Part shown: positions 55,802 through 64,000 of the stretch, in pieces
Position numbering within the stretch: position 1 is the first letter of the stretch
Layout of the letters: every line of letters begins with the position of its first letter
DNA from: Streptomyces uncialis
GTDB lineage: Bacteria > Actinomycetota > Actinomycetes > Streptomycetales > Streptomycetaceae
Direction: 5' to 3'
DNA: 64,000 nucleotides
NCBI RefSeq assembly: GCF_001905345.1
Contig: NZ_LFBV01000003.1
Coordinates: forward strand, 414,234-478,233
Notes under the pieces: generated by a model
What the model was told of the DNA's origin: nothing
What the model saw: the letters and a program-made list of their open reading frames with translations, nothing else
The model's database searches: none
Translations under genes and position numbers: made by a program

Positions 55802-56563
55802 TCAGACGCCGAGCGCCTGGCGGAGGAACGCCTGGGTGGCGGAGGGCTGTTCGAGGACCGCGAAGTGCCCGCCTTCCAGGGTGTGCGAGGTGAAGCCGTG
55901 GACGGTCTGTTCGCGCCAGTCGGCCACGGAGTGCACGGGGACCCGCGCGTCGGCGGTCGCCGCGAGCGCGGTGACGGGCACGGTCAGCGGTGGGGCCGGC
56001 CGGTAGTGGTAGCTCTCCCGGACGGCGAAGTCGGCGCGGAACGGCGGCAGGATCATCCGCAGGACCGCCGGGTCGGCCAGCAGCCAGTCGGGGGTACCTC
56101 CTATGACGCGCAGCATCTCCACCACCTGCGCGTCGTCCATCGTGGCCACCGACGGGCGTTCGACGTCGTCGTCCCACTGCGGCGCCGGGGAACCCGACAC
56201 GATCAGCCGCACCGGGTCGCGGCCACCGCGCCTGCGGATCTCCCGCAGCAGCTCGAAGCCGACGAGCGCGCCGAGGCTGTGCCCGTAGACCGCGTAGGGC
56301 TCGTCGCCCGCGTCGCCGAGGACGACCTCGGCGAGCTGGTCGACCAGGGTCTCCATGCGGGTGTGCGGTGCCTCGCCGAGCCGGGTCTCCCGGCCGGGCG
56401 GCTGGAGGGGGCACACGGCGACCGGTCCCACCCGCCCCGCCCAGGCGCGGAAGGCGGAGGCCGAACCACCCGCGTGCGGAAGGCAGTAGAGCCGGGGGCG
56501 GCCCTCCGGCGCGCCGTACGGCAGCCAGCGGCTCACCGGTGAGGTCGCGGTGGTCGCGGTCAT
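55802..56563 (-). CDS. Type II thioesterase
   Basis: A 253-residue alpha/beta hydrolase of the external thioesterase family. The start region LYCLPHAGGSASAFRAWA, the nucleophile Ser96 in GHSLGA, a late Asp in ATADARVPV and the catalytic His in EGGHFAVLE are all present. Such enzymes clear wrong or stalled acyl groups from carrier domains and sometimes release products. Its ATG overlaps the stop of the FkbH-like gene (ATGA), placing it at the end of the minus-strand operon that begins with the PKS beyond the window edge. Confidence 0.92.
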   Translation of the reverse strand: MTATTATSPVSRWLPYGAPEGRPRLYCLPHAGGSASAFRAWAGRVGPVAVCPLQPPGRETRLGEAPHTRMETLVDQLAEVVLGDAGDEPYAVYGHSLGALVGFELLREIRRRGGRDPVRLIVSGSPAPQWDDDVERPSVATMDDAQVVEMLRVIGGTPDWLLADPAVLRMILPPFRADFAVRESYHYRPAPPLTVPVTALAATADARVPVHSVADWREQTVHGFTSHTLEGGHFAVLEQPSATQAFLRQALGV

Positions 56564-57639
56564 CCGGGAAGCACCTCCAGCGCGACATAGCCGGGCGGTG
56601 CCTGGAGCTGCGACAGATCGGCGGCCAGTTCCACCTGGTCGCCGTCGCGGGCGACCTCGCGGAAGCCGCTGAACGCGTAGGTGATCTGCATCATGCGGTT
56701 CCTGCCGGTCTCCACGAAGTCCGCGCGCAGCCCCGCTCCGGCGTCCCGGGCCAGCCCCATCACATGGCCGAGCAGTACGGTGCCGACCCCGCGCGACATG
56801 ACCCGGCACGACATCAGCATCATCCGCAGCCGCCAGTCGGGCGTGCCCGTGCCGACGAGCACCAGGCCGATCTTGCCGTAGCTGCCGTACCGGTCGGTGA
56901 GCGACGCGACGAGCAGCAGATGGTCCGGGGACTCGCGCAGCGCGTCGAGTTCGTCGTACGAGTACGTTCGGCCCGTCGAGTTGAGCTGATTGGTGCGGAC
57001 GGTCAGCTCCTCGGCGCGCTGAAGGTCCTCGCGCCGGGCGGGGGCGATGGTGAACGTCATGTCCAGCCCGGCGAGGAACTCCTCGTTGGTGCCGACGAAC
57101 CCGGTCTCCAGGTCGTCCCTGGCGAGCTGGCCTCGGTACATCCCGCGCCGCTGCGCCGACTCGTCGGTGACGAACCGCGGACTGAACTCGGGCCGGGCCA
57201 GGGCCTCTTCCAGCGCGGCCACGTCCACACAGGTGACCTCGGGCAGGGCGTACGCCACCTCGGCGAGTTCGAACTCCTGGTCGTCCACGAAGGCGAACGC
57301 GTCGAGGCCGAGGTTGAGCTTGGCCGCGATCTGTTCGACCGAGGCGGACTTGGCGTTCCAGGAGATCCGCGGGTACAGGAACATCTCGTCCAGGCCGAAC
57401 TCCCGCAGCTTGGCCATCGCCGTGTCGTGGTCGTTCTTGCTGGCGACGGAGTGCAGCACGCCCAGCGCGTCCAGCCGGTGGATCTGCTCCACCACGGCGG
57501 GGCGCACGGTCACCTCGTCGTCCTCCAGCAGGACCCCGTCCCAGACGGTGTTGTCGAGGTCCCACACCACGCATTTGATCCGGCCCCGTACGGGTTTCTC
57601 CGGCGGGGCGGGGCGCCGGGTGTCCGCGTTCGTCGTCAT
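56560..57639 (-). CDS. FkbH-like glyceryl-ACP synthase (HAD superfamily)
   Basis: A 359-residue FkbH-family protein. The HAD motif WDLDNTVWDG has Asp27 and Asp29, and the C-terminal GNAT-like half is visible around SLTDRYGSYGKIGLVLV. The family takes 1,3-bisphosphoglycerate, removes phosphate and transfers the glyceryl group to an ACP, the first step to hydroxymalonyl- or methoxymalonyl-ACP. ATG at 57639 is coupled to the ACAD stop. The FkbI-, FkbJ- and FkbK-like genes are adjacent. Confidence 0.92.
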   Translation of the reverse strand: MTTNADTRRPAPPEKPVRGRIKCVVWDLDNTVWDGVLLEDDEVTVRPAVVEQIHRLDALGVLHSVASKNDHDTAMAKLREFGLDEMFLYPRISWNAKSASVEQIAAKLNLGLDAFAFVDDQEFELAEVAYALPEVTCVDVAALEEALARPEFSPRFVTDESAQRRGMYRGQLARDDLETGFVGTNEEFLAGLDMTFTIAPARREDLQRAEELTVRTNQLNSTGRTYSYDELDALRESPDHLLLVASLTDRYGSYGKIGLVLVGTGTPDWRLRMMLMSCRVMSRGVGTVLLGHVMGLARDAGAGLRADFVETGRNRMMQITYAFSGFREVARDGDQVELAADLSQLQAPPGYVALEVLPG

Positions 57640-58790
57640 CGCACCCACTCCTGGTACGCCTCACCGGCGATGGTGATGCGCTGGATCTCGTTGCTGCCCT
57701 CGATGATCTCCATGACCTTGGCGTCCCGGTAGAGCCGGGCCACCGGGTACCGCGTGCCGCAGCCGTTCGCGCCGTGGACCTGGACGGCCTCCGCCGCGTG
57801 CCGGGCCGCCGCGGTGGACGCGAAGTACTTGGCGACCCAGGTCGCCATGATGGTGGCCGGGTCCCCCTCGTCCTTGAGGCGTCCCGCCTCGGCGCACAGC
57901 AGCCGTGCCGCGCGCAGATCGGTGACCATGTCGGAGAGCTTCGCGCGGATCAGCGGCAGGTCCCGCAGCAGCGAACCGGCGACGGTGCGCCGCGAGGTGT
58001 ACGCGGCGCACGCGTCGACACAGCGCTGGATGATGCCGACGGAGCCTGCGGCGACGCTGTACCTGCCCAGGTCGAGGGTGCCCGTGAGCAGCATCCCGGA
58101 GGCGAAGCCGCTCGGGCCGAGCAGGGCGTCGGGGCCCAGCGCCACCTCGGAGAAGCTGATCTCGGCGAGCATGGAGGCCCGGGTGCCGAGCATGTCCTCG
58201 ATCGGGGTGACGCGCACTCCCGGTGTGTCGCGCGGGACGAGCAGGGCGACGGTGGACACCGGGCCCCGCGCGAACACCAGGAACAGATCGGCGCGCTGTC
58301 CGTTGGTCGTCCACTTCTTGACCCCGGACAGCACCCAGCCGCCGTCCCTGGGGGTGGCGGTGGTGGTCAGGGAGTCGGTGTCGCTTCCGGTGCCGGGTTC
58401 GGAGAGGCAGAACGCGCCGAGGGTGCGGCCGGTGGCGAGCTCGCGGCCCCACCGGTCGAGCTGTTCCGGGCTGCCCCAGCGCCGCAGTGCCCAGGACACC
58501 ATGGTGTGCACGGTGAGCAGGCTGCGTACGGACGAGCAGCCCCGGCCCACCTCCTCGTGGATCGCGCCCAGGGTCACCATGTCGGTGTCCGCGCCGCCGA
58601 GCGAGGCCGGCAGGAACGGGGCCCACAGGCCCGCTCCGGCGATCCGGTCGAGCAGTTCGTCCGGCAGGGTGCCCGCGCGGTCGTACTCCTCGGCGTACGG
58701 CACGATGTGCTCGTCGACGAACGCCCGTGTCGTCAGGCGGTCGGGGGCGGCGCGGTCGGCCGGTGGGGGTGCCGTCAGCGGGCCGGTCAT
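57636..58790 (-). CDS. FkbI-like acyl-CoA dehydrogenase
   Basis: A 384-residue ACAD with FAD-domain motifs LSEPGTGSDTDSLTTTA and WTTNGQRADLFLVF and the C-terminal IIEGSNEIQRI with catalytic-type Glu. In the methoxymalonyl/hydroxymalonyl pathway this enzyme type oxidises the glyceryl-derived group on its ACP together with the FkbK dehydrogenase. It overlaps both the ACP gene and the FkbH-like gene by 4 bases, so the set is translated as a unit. Confidence 0.92.
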   Translation of the reverse strand: MTGPLTAPPPADRAAPDRLTTRAFVDEHIVPYAEEYDRAGTLPDELLDRIAGAGLWAPFLPASLGGADTDMVTLGAIHEEVGRGCSSVRSLLTVHTMVSWALRRWGSPEQLDRWGRELATGRTLGAFCLSEPGTGSDTDSLTTTATPRDGGWVLSGVKKWTTNGQRADLFLVFARGPVSTVALLVPRDTPGVRVTPIEDMLGTRASMLAEISFSEVALGPDALLGPSGFASGMLLTGTLDLGRYSVAAGSVGIIQRCVDACAAYTSRRTVAGSLLRDLPLIRAKLSDMVTDLRAARLLCAEAGRLKDEGDPATIMATWVAKYFASTAAARHAAEAVQVHGANGCGTRYPVARLYRDAKVMEIIEGSNEIQRITIAGEAYQEWVR

Positions 58791-59050
58791 CGGTGGCCGC
58801 CCGCGGGGGTGGCCGCGAGCAGACGGTCGACGAGCTCCGTGATCGCCTTCACCGTGCGGAAGTTGTCGATCCGCAGCTCGCTGTTGGGCACCGTGACGGC
58901 GAAGGTCTTCTCGACGTGCATCACGAGCTCCATCGCGAAGAGGGAGTTGATGTAGCCGAGCGAGAAGATGTCCTCGGTCTCGGTGATCGGGGCCTGGGGG
59001 AACCGTCCTTCGATGAACGTCCGGATGCGGTCCGCGGTGGTGTCGCCCAT
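58787..59050 (-). CDS. FkbJ-like acyl carrier protein for the C3 extender
   Basis: An 87-residue ACP. The attachment Ser36 sits in LGYINSLFAMELV, with Asn before the Ser, which I associate with the ACPs of the methoxymalonyl/hydroxymalonyl pathway. It carries the glyceryl group through oxidation to the hydroxymalonyl stage and delivers it to an acyltransferase. It is encoded between the FkbK- and FkbI-like genes in the usual tight order. Confidence 0.92.
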   Translation of the reverse strand: MGDTTADRIRTFIEGRFPQAPITETEDIFSLGYINSLFAMELVMHVEKTFAVTVPNSELRIDNFRTVKAITELVDRLLAATPAGGHR

Positions 59051-59061
59051 GTCCGTTCTCC

Positions 59062-59907
59062 TCAGCTGTCGTAGGTGTAGAAGCCGCGGCCGGTCTTGCG
59101 GCCGTGCAGTCCCGCGTCGGTCATCTGCTTGAGCAGCGGGCAGGGCCGGTACTTGCTGTCGGCGTAGTGGTCGTACAGGACCTCGACGCTGTAGAGGATC
59201 GTGTCGACACCGATCAGGTCGGCGGTCTCCAGCGGGCCCATCGGATGGCCGAAGCAGCCGCGGAAGACCTCGTCCACGGACTCCGCCGTGGCGACGCCCT
59301 CATGGACGAGGAACGCCGCCTCGTTCACGGTCAGCATCAGGACGCGGTTGGAGACGAAGCCGGAGGCGTCCTTGACGTCGATCGCGTTCTTGCCGATCCC
59401 GCGCAGCAGTTCACGGGTCAGCTCGACGGTCCCGGGCGAGGTGTGGAAGCCGGGGATCAGCTCCACGACGGGCTTGGCGGGCACCGGGTTCATGAAGTGC
59501 ACCCCGATGACCCGTTCGGGGTGGCGCCCCACCGCGGCGACCTTGGTGATAGGGATCGCGGAGGTGTTGACGACCAGGACGGCCGGCGGCGGGCAGATCT
59601 TGTCGAGCATCGTATGGACCTCGTGCTTGATCTCCCAGTTCTCCGTGACGTTCTCCACGACGACGGCCGCCCCGGCGAGCGCGTCCAGGTCCACCGTGGT
59701 GGTGATCCTCGCGAGGATCTCCTCCGGGTCCAGGGCGGGCCCGCCCATCAGGCGGCTCATCCGGCAGTTGCGGGTGATGGTCTCCCGCGCCGTACCGAGG
59801 ATGTCCTCGTCCTTGTCGACAAGGACGACATCGTGTCCGTACTGCGCGAAGTTCTGGGCTACCCCGACACCCATGACACCCGCGCCCACTACGCCGATGA
59901 GGGTCAT
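59062..59907 (-). CDS. FkbK-like 3-hydroxyacyl-CoA dehydrogenase
   Basis: A 281-residue NAD-dependent dehydrogenase, ATG at 59907 behind GGAGAGG. The Rossmann motif is GVVGAGVMGVGVAQNFA. The catalytic His is in GVHFMNPVP, and NTSAIPITK and the C-terminal GLHGRKTGRGFYTYD are typical. In the C3 extender pathway it oxidises the primary alcohol of glyceryl-ACP. An upstream in-frame extension overlaps the PKS gene and is not coding-like. Confidence 0.92.
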   Translation of the reverse strand: MTLIGVVGAGVMGVGVAQNFAQYGHDVVLVDKDEDILGTARETITRNCRMSRLMGGPALDPEEILARITTTVDLDALAGAAVVVENVTENWEIKHEVHTMLDKICPPPAVLVVNTSAIPITKVAAVGRHPERVIGVHFMNPVPAKPVVELIPGFHTSPGTVELTRELLRGIGKNAIDVKDASGFVSNRVLMLTVNEAAFLVHEGVATAESVDEVFRGCFGHPMGPLETADLIGVDTILYSVEVLYDHYADSKYRPCPLLKQMTDAGLHGRKTGRGFYTYDS

Positions 59908-59962
59908 GACCTCTCCGTTCTCCGTGTCCGTGCTGGTCGGCTGTGTGCTGTTGTCCGTCGTC

Positions 59963-62900
59963 TCACGAGGTGCGGCGCCTGGCCGCGGCGGCCTTGATCG
60001 CGGAGCGGCGCAGTCGCCCTTGCGCGCCGCTGTCGCGGCCCGCGGGTGTGTCGGGGCCGGGGTCCGTCCCGTTCGGGGCGTCCACGACCTTCGCGAGCGC
60101 CGCGACGGTCGGCGCCTCGTGGAGGATGTGCGGCGGCAGTTCGGTGCCGGTGAACTCCGCGCGCAGCGAGGCCAGCAGGGAGATACCGAGCAGGGAGTTG
60201 CCGCCGAGTTCGAAGAAGTTGTCACCGGCGCCCACCCGTTCGAGGTGCAGGGCGCGGCACCAGATGGCGGCGATCCGCTCCTCGGAGCCGGGCGAGGGCT
60301 CCTGGAACGGGGTGACGAGTTCGGGCCGGGGATGGCGTTCGCCCGTCGTGCCCCGTGCTGCCGGGGCGGTCACCGCGTCGACGGTGAACCCGGTGCTGAA
60401 GCGCACCATCGTCGCCAGGTCCTGGGTGGACACCACGACCCGGCTCCCGCCGGTGGCCAGGGCGCGCAGCAGGGTGCGCCAGCCTTCCTCGAAGCCGATG
60501 CCGAATGTGGCGCGGTGGTCGCGGAAGAAGGTCCGCAGCTCGTCGTCGTAGCCGCCGAGTCCGTCGTCCCACGCGTTCCATGTCCACTCGCCCCAGTCGA
60601 CGGCGAGCACCCGGCGGCCCGGCGCGGACAGCTGGGCCGCGTGGGCGTCGAGGTAGGCGTTGGCCGCCGCGTAGTCGACCTGGCCCGGTCCGCCGCCGGT
60701 GGCCGAGGTGATCGAGGAGAACAGCACCAGGAAGTCGAGGGGCACCTCGTCGTCGTGGCCGAACCGCAGGGCCTCGGCGATCGCGGTACTGCCCGCGACC
60801 TTCGGCGCCAGTACGTTCGCGGCGTCTTCCGGTCGCCGGAACTGCATCAGCCCGGTGCCCGGGACCCCGGCCGCGTGCAGGACGCCGTGCAGCGCCCCGA
60901 ACCGGGCACGGGCCACCTCGACGGCACGCCGTACGTCGCCCGGGTCCGCCACGTCACCGGTGACGATCTCGACCTCGGCGCCCAGGGCGATGATGTCGAG
61001 CACGCGGCGCACCCGGTCGCGGGTGGTGTCGTCGGCGGGTTCGGCGCCCGACGCGATGGCGTCCCAGCGTTCGCGCGGCGGCAGTCCGCGGCGGCCGAGG
61101 AGGACCAGCCGGGCGCGGCGTTCGCGGGCCAGCTGCCCGGCCAGGCCGAGCGCGATGCCACCGAGGCCGCCGGTGATCAGATAGACGCCCCGCTCACGGA
61201 GCACGGTCCTGGCCGCGTCGAGCGGCTCGGGTACCACCGTGTCGTAGCCGCACACCCAGCGGTGTGCGCCGCGCAGCGCGACCGTCTGTTCCGTCCGGGG
61301 GCGGCGCAGTTCGGCGACGACACGGCCGGCCGGGGTGGTGGGCTCCACGTCGATCAGACGGGTGGTCACCGTCGGGTATTCGAGCGGGATGACCAGGGCG
61401 GGTCCCATGACGGTCGCAGCGGCGGGACGGGCCTCGGCGCCGGTCAGCACCTGCTGGGTGCCCGCCGAGACGATGTCGAGTGCCCAGCCGTCCAGGGAGA
61501 GCTCGCACGCGGCGCGGGCCAGGGCGACCAGGCTGTGCAGTCCGAGGGCCATGGTCCGCGGGTCGCCGCCGGGCGCGTCGTCGAGGGTCCACAGATGGAC
61601 CACGCGCTCCAGTGCCACCCCGTCGGCGCGCAGCGCGCGCAGCAGGGCGAGCGCGTCGTCCACCTCGCCGGGCCGGAGGGTGAAGCCGTCCGGGCCGGCG
61701 CGGAACGCCGTACCGGGTCTGGCGACGACGAGTGCGGCGCCGTCGGACCCGGCCGCGGCCCGCAGCCCGGCGAGCACGGCGTCGGCGGCGCCCGCCGTCG
61801 AGTAGACCAGCCAGGAGGCGGGTTGCCGCGTGGCGGCCGGGGGCGGCGCGCTCTGCCGCCACACGGGCAGATGGAGCCACTTCTCCTCCGGCTGCCGGGG
61901 CACCCGGTCGAGGTCGGCGAAGGTGGTGGGTTCGGCGGGTACGGCGGAGGTGTCCGCGGGGGGTGCGGTGGTGGCCGGGTCGATCCAGTACCGCTGGCGT
62001 TCGAAGGGGTACGTGGGCAGCGGAATGCGGCCGGGGGCCACGTCGTACGGGGCCTCGGTGGCCGTGCCCCTGCCGTGGTAGGCGGCCCAGTCGATGTCCA
62101 CGCCGGTCAGCCACAGCCGGGAGAGGCTCTCGGTGAGCACCTCGTCCGCCGGACGCGGGTCGGAGGCGCCGGGGAGCGTCGCCGTGATCAGCGGCCAGCG
62201 GTCCGGGGGGCAGCCCGCGGCGCGGATCAGGGCGGACAGCGACTGGCCGGGCCCGATCTCGACGACCGCGGCCCCGGGGTCGGCCAGCAGCACCTCGGCT
62301 CCGGCCGTGAACCGCACCGTCGCGCACATATGGCGCGCCCAGTAGCCGGGGTCCGTGACGAGGTCGGCGTCCGCGACGGCGCCCGTCACATTGGAGACGT
62401 ACGGCAGTGTCGGCGGGCGGAGCGTGATGTTCGCCGCGATCCAGTCGGTCAGTTCCCCGGCGAGGGGCGCGAGCATCCGGGAGTGGAACGCGTGCGTGGT
62501 GCGCAGCGGCCTGGCGGCGGTCCCGGCCCGGGTGAGGTCGTCCGTGAGCTGTGCCATCGTCCGGGTGGGGCCCGCGACGACGACCGTCCCGGGGCCGTTG
62601 ACCGCCGCGATGTCGAGCCCGCGCCCGGTGAGGCCGAAGCGGCTCTCCAGTTCCCCGGCGGGGAGCGGGACGACGGTCATCGCGCCGGGCTCGACCGTGC
62701 TGATCAACCGGGCGCGGTGGGCGACCAGCCGCAGCGCGTCGTCCAGCGACAGCACACCGGAGAGGGTGGCCGCCACGTACTCGCCCAGGCTGTAGCCGAG
62801 CATCATCGAGGGACGCACGCCCCAGGCCGTCAGGGTGGCCGCCAGCGCGTACTCCACGGCGAACAGCAGCGGCTGGGCCACCTCCGTCCGGTCGAGCTCG

Positions 62901-64000
62901 GCGGCGCGCGGGTCGGTGGTGGTGGCGCGGCCGAGCAGCGCGGCGAGATCGTCGCCGCCGCCGCGCGCGCCGGTCAGCAGACCGAGGGCGTCCACATCCG
63001 GGATCTCGTCGGCCAGGCGCTCCAGGCAGCTGTCGAGGTGCGTGCGGAACACCGGTTCACGCCGGTACAGCTCGCCGACGAGGCCGGGGTACTGCTCTCC
63101 GACACCGGTGAACAGGAAGGCGACCGGGCGGCCCTGTGCCGCGTCGGTGCGTACCGAGGGCGGGGTGGCGTCGTCGGCGCCGGTCAGCGAGGCGACGGCC
63201 GCCCCGACGCTCGGCACGACCGCGGCGCGCCGGTGCTCGAAGACCTTGCGTCCCTCCTGGAGGGTGAACGCCACATCGGCGAGCCGGGCGTCCGGCACGG
63301 TCCGCAGATGTTCGCCCAGCCGCCGGGCGGCCGTGTCCGCGGCGGTCGCGGTGCGCGCCGACAGGGGCAGCACCTGGAAACGCCGGGCGGTGTCCGGGTC
63401 GTCGGGTCCCGGCCCGGGGCGCCGCGGCGGTTCCTCGACCACCATGTGCACGTTGGTGCCTCCCATCCCGAGCGAGTTGAGGCCCGCGACCCGCGGCCGG
63501 CCCGTGGGCGCGGCCCACGGCTTCAGCTCGGTGTTGACGTAGAACGGGCTGTTCGCGAAGTCGATCTCGGGGTTGGGGGTGGTGAAGTGCAGCGTCGGCG
63601 GGATCAGCCGTTCGCGCAGCACCATCGAGGTCTTGATGAGCCCCGCGGTACCCGCGGCCCGGTCCAGATGGCCCACATTGGTCTTCACGGAGCCGATCGG
63701 GCAGTACTGGCGTTCCGCCGTGGTGCCGAACGCCCGGGTCAGCGCGGCCACTTCGATCGGATCGCCGAGCGGGGTGCCGGTGCCGTGCGCCTCGACGTAG
63801 CCGATGTCCTCGGCGCAAACGCCCGCGTCGGCCATCGCGGCGGCGATCACCCGGGCCTGGCCCGTGACGCTCGGCGCGGTGAACCCGACCTTGAGGGCGC
63901 CGTCGTTGTTCATCGCGGAGCCCCGGACGACCCCCCACACATGGTCGCCGTCGCGCAGCGCGTCGGAGAGCCGCTTGAGGACGACGACGGTCGCGCCGTC
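59963..64000 (-). CDS. Type I PKS, KS-AT-KR-ACP (5' partial)
   Basis: 1345 residues are visible; the N-terminus lies beyond the right edge. The window starts inside the KS, which still shows VEAHGTGTPLGDPIE and KTNVGHLDRAAG. The AT has GYSLGE around the nucleophile and HAFH in the specificity region, which points to malonyl-CoA. The post-AT linker is LPTYPFERQRYW. The KR has TGGLGGIALGLAGQLA and a complete FSS...DYAAANAYLD active site, so it looks functional. The carrier domain ends the protein (FFELGGNSLLG). The protein adds one extender unit and reduces the ketone to an alcohol. Its operon continues with the hydroxymalonyl genes. Confidence 0.93.
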   Translation of the reverse strand, partial: DGATVVVLKRLSDALRDGDHVWGVVRGSAMNNDGALKVGFTAPSVTGQARVIAAAMADAGVCAEDIGYVEAHGTGTPLGDPIEVAALTRAFGTTAERQYCPIGSVKTNVGHLDRAAGTAGLIKTSMVLRERLIPPTLHFTTPNPEIDFANSPFYVNTELKPWAAPTGRPRVAGLNSLGMGGTNVHMVVEEPPRRPGPGPDDPDTARRFQVLPLSARTATAADTAARRLGEHLRTVPDARLADVAFTLQEGRKVFEHRRAAVVPSVGAAVASLTGADDATPPSVRTDAAQGRPVAFLFTGVGEQYPGLVGELYRREPVFRTHLDSCLERLADEIPDVDALGLLTGARGGGDDLAALLGRATTTDPRAAELDRTEVAQPLLFAVEYALAATLTAWGVRPSMMLGYSLGEYVAATLSGVLSLDDALRLVAHRARLISTVEPGAMTVVPLPAGELESRFGLTGRGLDIAAVNGPGTVVVAGPTRTMAQLTDDLTRAGTAARPLRTTHAFHSRMLAPLAGELTDWIAANITLRPPTLPYVSNVTGAVADADLVTDPGYWARHMCATVRFTAGAEVLLADPGAAVVEIGPGQSLSALIRAAGCPPDRWPLITATLPGASDPRPADEVLTESLSRLWLTGVDIDWAAYHGRGTATEAPYDVAPGRIPLPTYPFERQRYWIDPATTAPPADTSAVPAEPTTFADLDRVPRQPEEKWLHLPVWRQSAPPPAATRQPASWLVYSTAGAADAVLAGLRAAAGSDGAALVVARPGTAFRAGPDGFTLRPGEVDDALALLRALRADGVALERVVHLWTLDDAPGGDPRTMALGLHSLVALARAACELSLDGWALDIVSAGTQQVLTGAEARPAAATVMGPALVIPLEYPTVTTRLIDVEPTTPAGRVVAELRRPRTEQTVALRGAHRWVCGYDTVVPEPLDAARTVLRERGVYLITGGLGGIALGLAGQLARERRARLVLLGRRGLPPRERWDAIASGAEPADDTTRDRVRRVLDIIALGAEVEIVTGDVADPGDVRRAVEVARARFGALHGVLHAAGVPGTGLMQFRRPEDAANVLAPKVAGSTAIAEALRFGHDDEVPLDFLVLFSSITSATGGGPGQVDYAAANAYLDAHAAQLSAPGRRVLAVDWGEWTWNAWDDGLGGYDDELRTFFRDHRATFGIGFEEGWRTLLRALATGGSRVVVSTQDLATMVRFSTGFTVDAVTAPAARGTTGERHPRPELVTPFQEPSPGSEERIAAIWCRALHLERVGAGDNFFELGGNSLLGISLLASLRAEFTGTELPPHILHEAPTVAALAKVVDAPNGTDPGPDTPAGRDSGAQGRLRRSAIKAAAARRRTS

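Overview
The sequence is very GC-rich. It has GTG and TTG starts, dense ATGA/GTGA stop-start overlaps, a DmdR/IdeR-type iron box, large HAMP-repeat and SpoIIE-type signalling proteins, a SARP regulator and at least one TTA codon in an accessory gene. Together these indicate Streptomyces or a close relative. All assignments come from reading motifs in the translated sequence; no database search was run.

Layout. (1) 1-12.3 kb is ordinary chromosome: a hybrid histidine kinase with tandem HAMP units (5' end outside the window), an ANTAR/GAF/PAS/SpoIIE phosphatase, small stress-type proteins, a membrane-anchored Mrr-like nuclease, a flavin-binding PPOX-like protein, a CDF metal transporter and an alanine dehydrogenase/carboxyethyl-ornithine synthase-type enzyme. 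(2) 12.4-16.3 kb (minus) is an iron-box-controlled siderophore importer. (3) 17.0-22.6 kb holds a NarL-type two-component pair, then a second pair divergent from a two-gene ABC transporter, with a 27-bp perfect palindrome between them.

(4) 22.7-28.4 kb contains a complete lasso-peptide cluster: precursor, cyclase, RRE protein, transglutaminase-like peptidase and ABC exporter. The predicted 19-residue core, GTPWGCPNDLVGWNTPFAC, is a clear relative of the class III lasso peptide BI-32169 (14 of 19 positions identical by eye). A frameshifted remnant of an NRPS adenylation domain borders it.

(5) 28.6-64 kb is a hybrid polyketide/amino-acid cluster that continues past the right edge. It contains an AfsR-like SARP and a LuxR regulator, a KAS III-like enzyme with a degenerate possible partner and an ACP, a glycosyltransferase-like protein with a HAD phosphatase, two adenylation-free condensation proteins, and a PPTase. 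An ACP/AMP-ligase/PLP-decarboxylase triad resembles VinL/VinN/VinO and FlvL/FlvN/FlvO, which make beta-aminoacyl-ACP starters. There is also an ABC exporter with TTA as its second codon, several acyl-CoA dehydrogenase-family proteins, an AT-less PKS module with a degenerate KR, a type II thioesterase, a FkbH/FkbI/FkbJ/FkbK-like set for hydroxymalonyl-ACP (no O-methyltransferase seen), and a KS-AT-KR-ACP PKS whose start lies outside the window.

Inferred logic of region 5: an amino acid is loaded on an ACP and decarboxylated to an aminoacyl starter. It is extended by malonyl and hydroxymalonyl units on split PKS proteins, modified by dehydrogenases, and condensed or released by stand-alone C domains and the thioesterase. 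The lasso cluster is probably a separate system that lies next to it.
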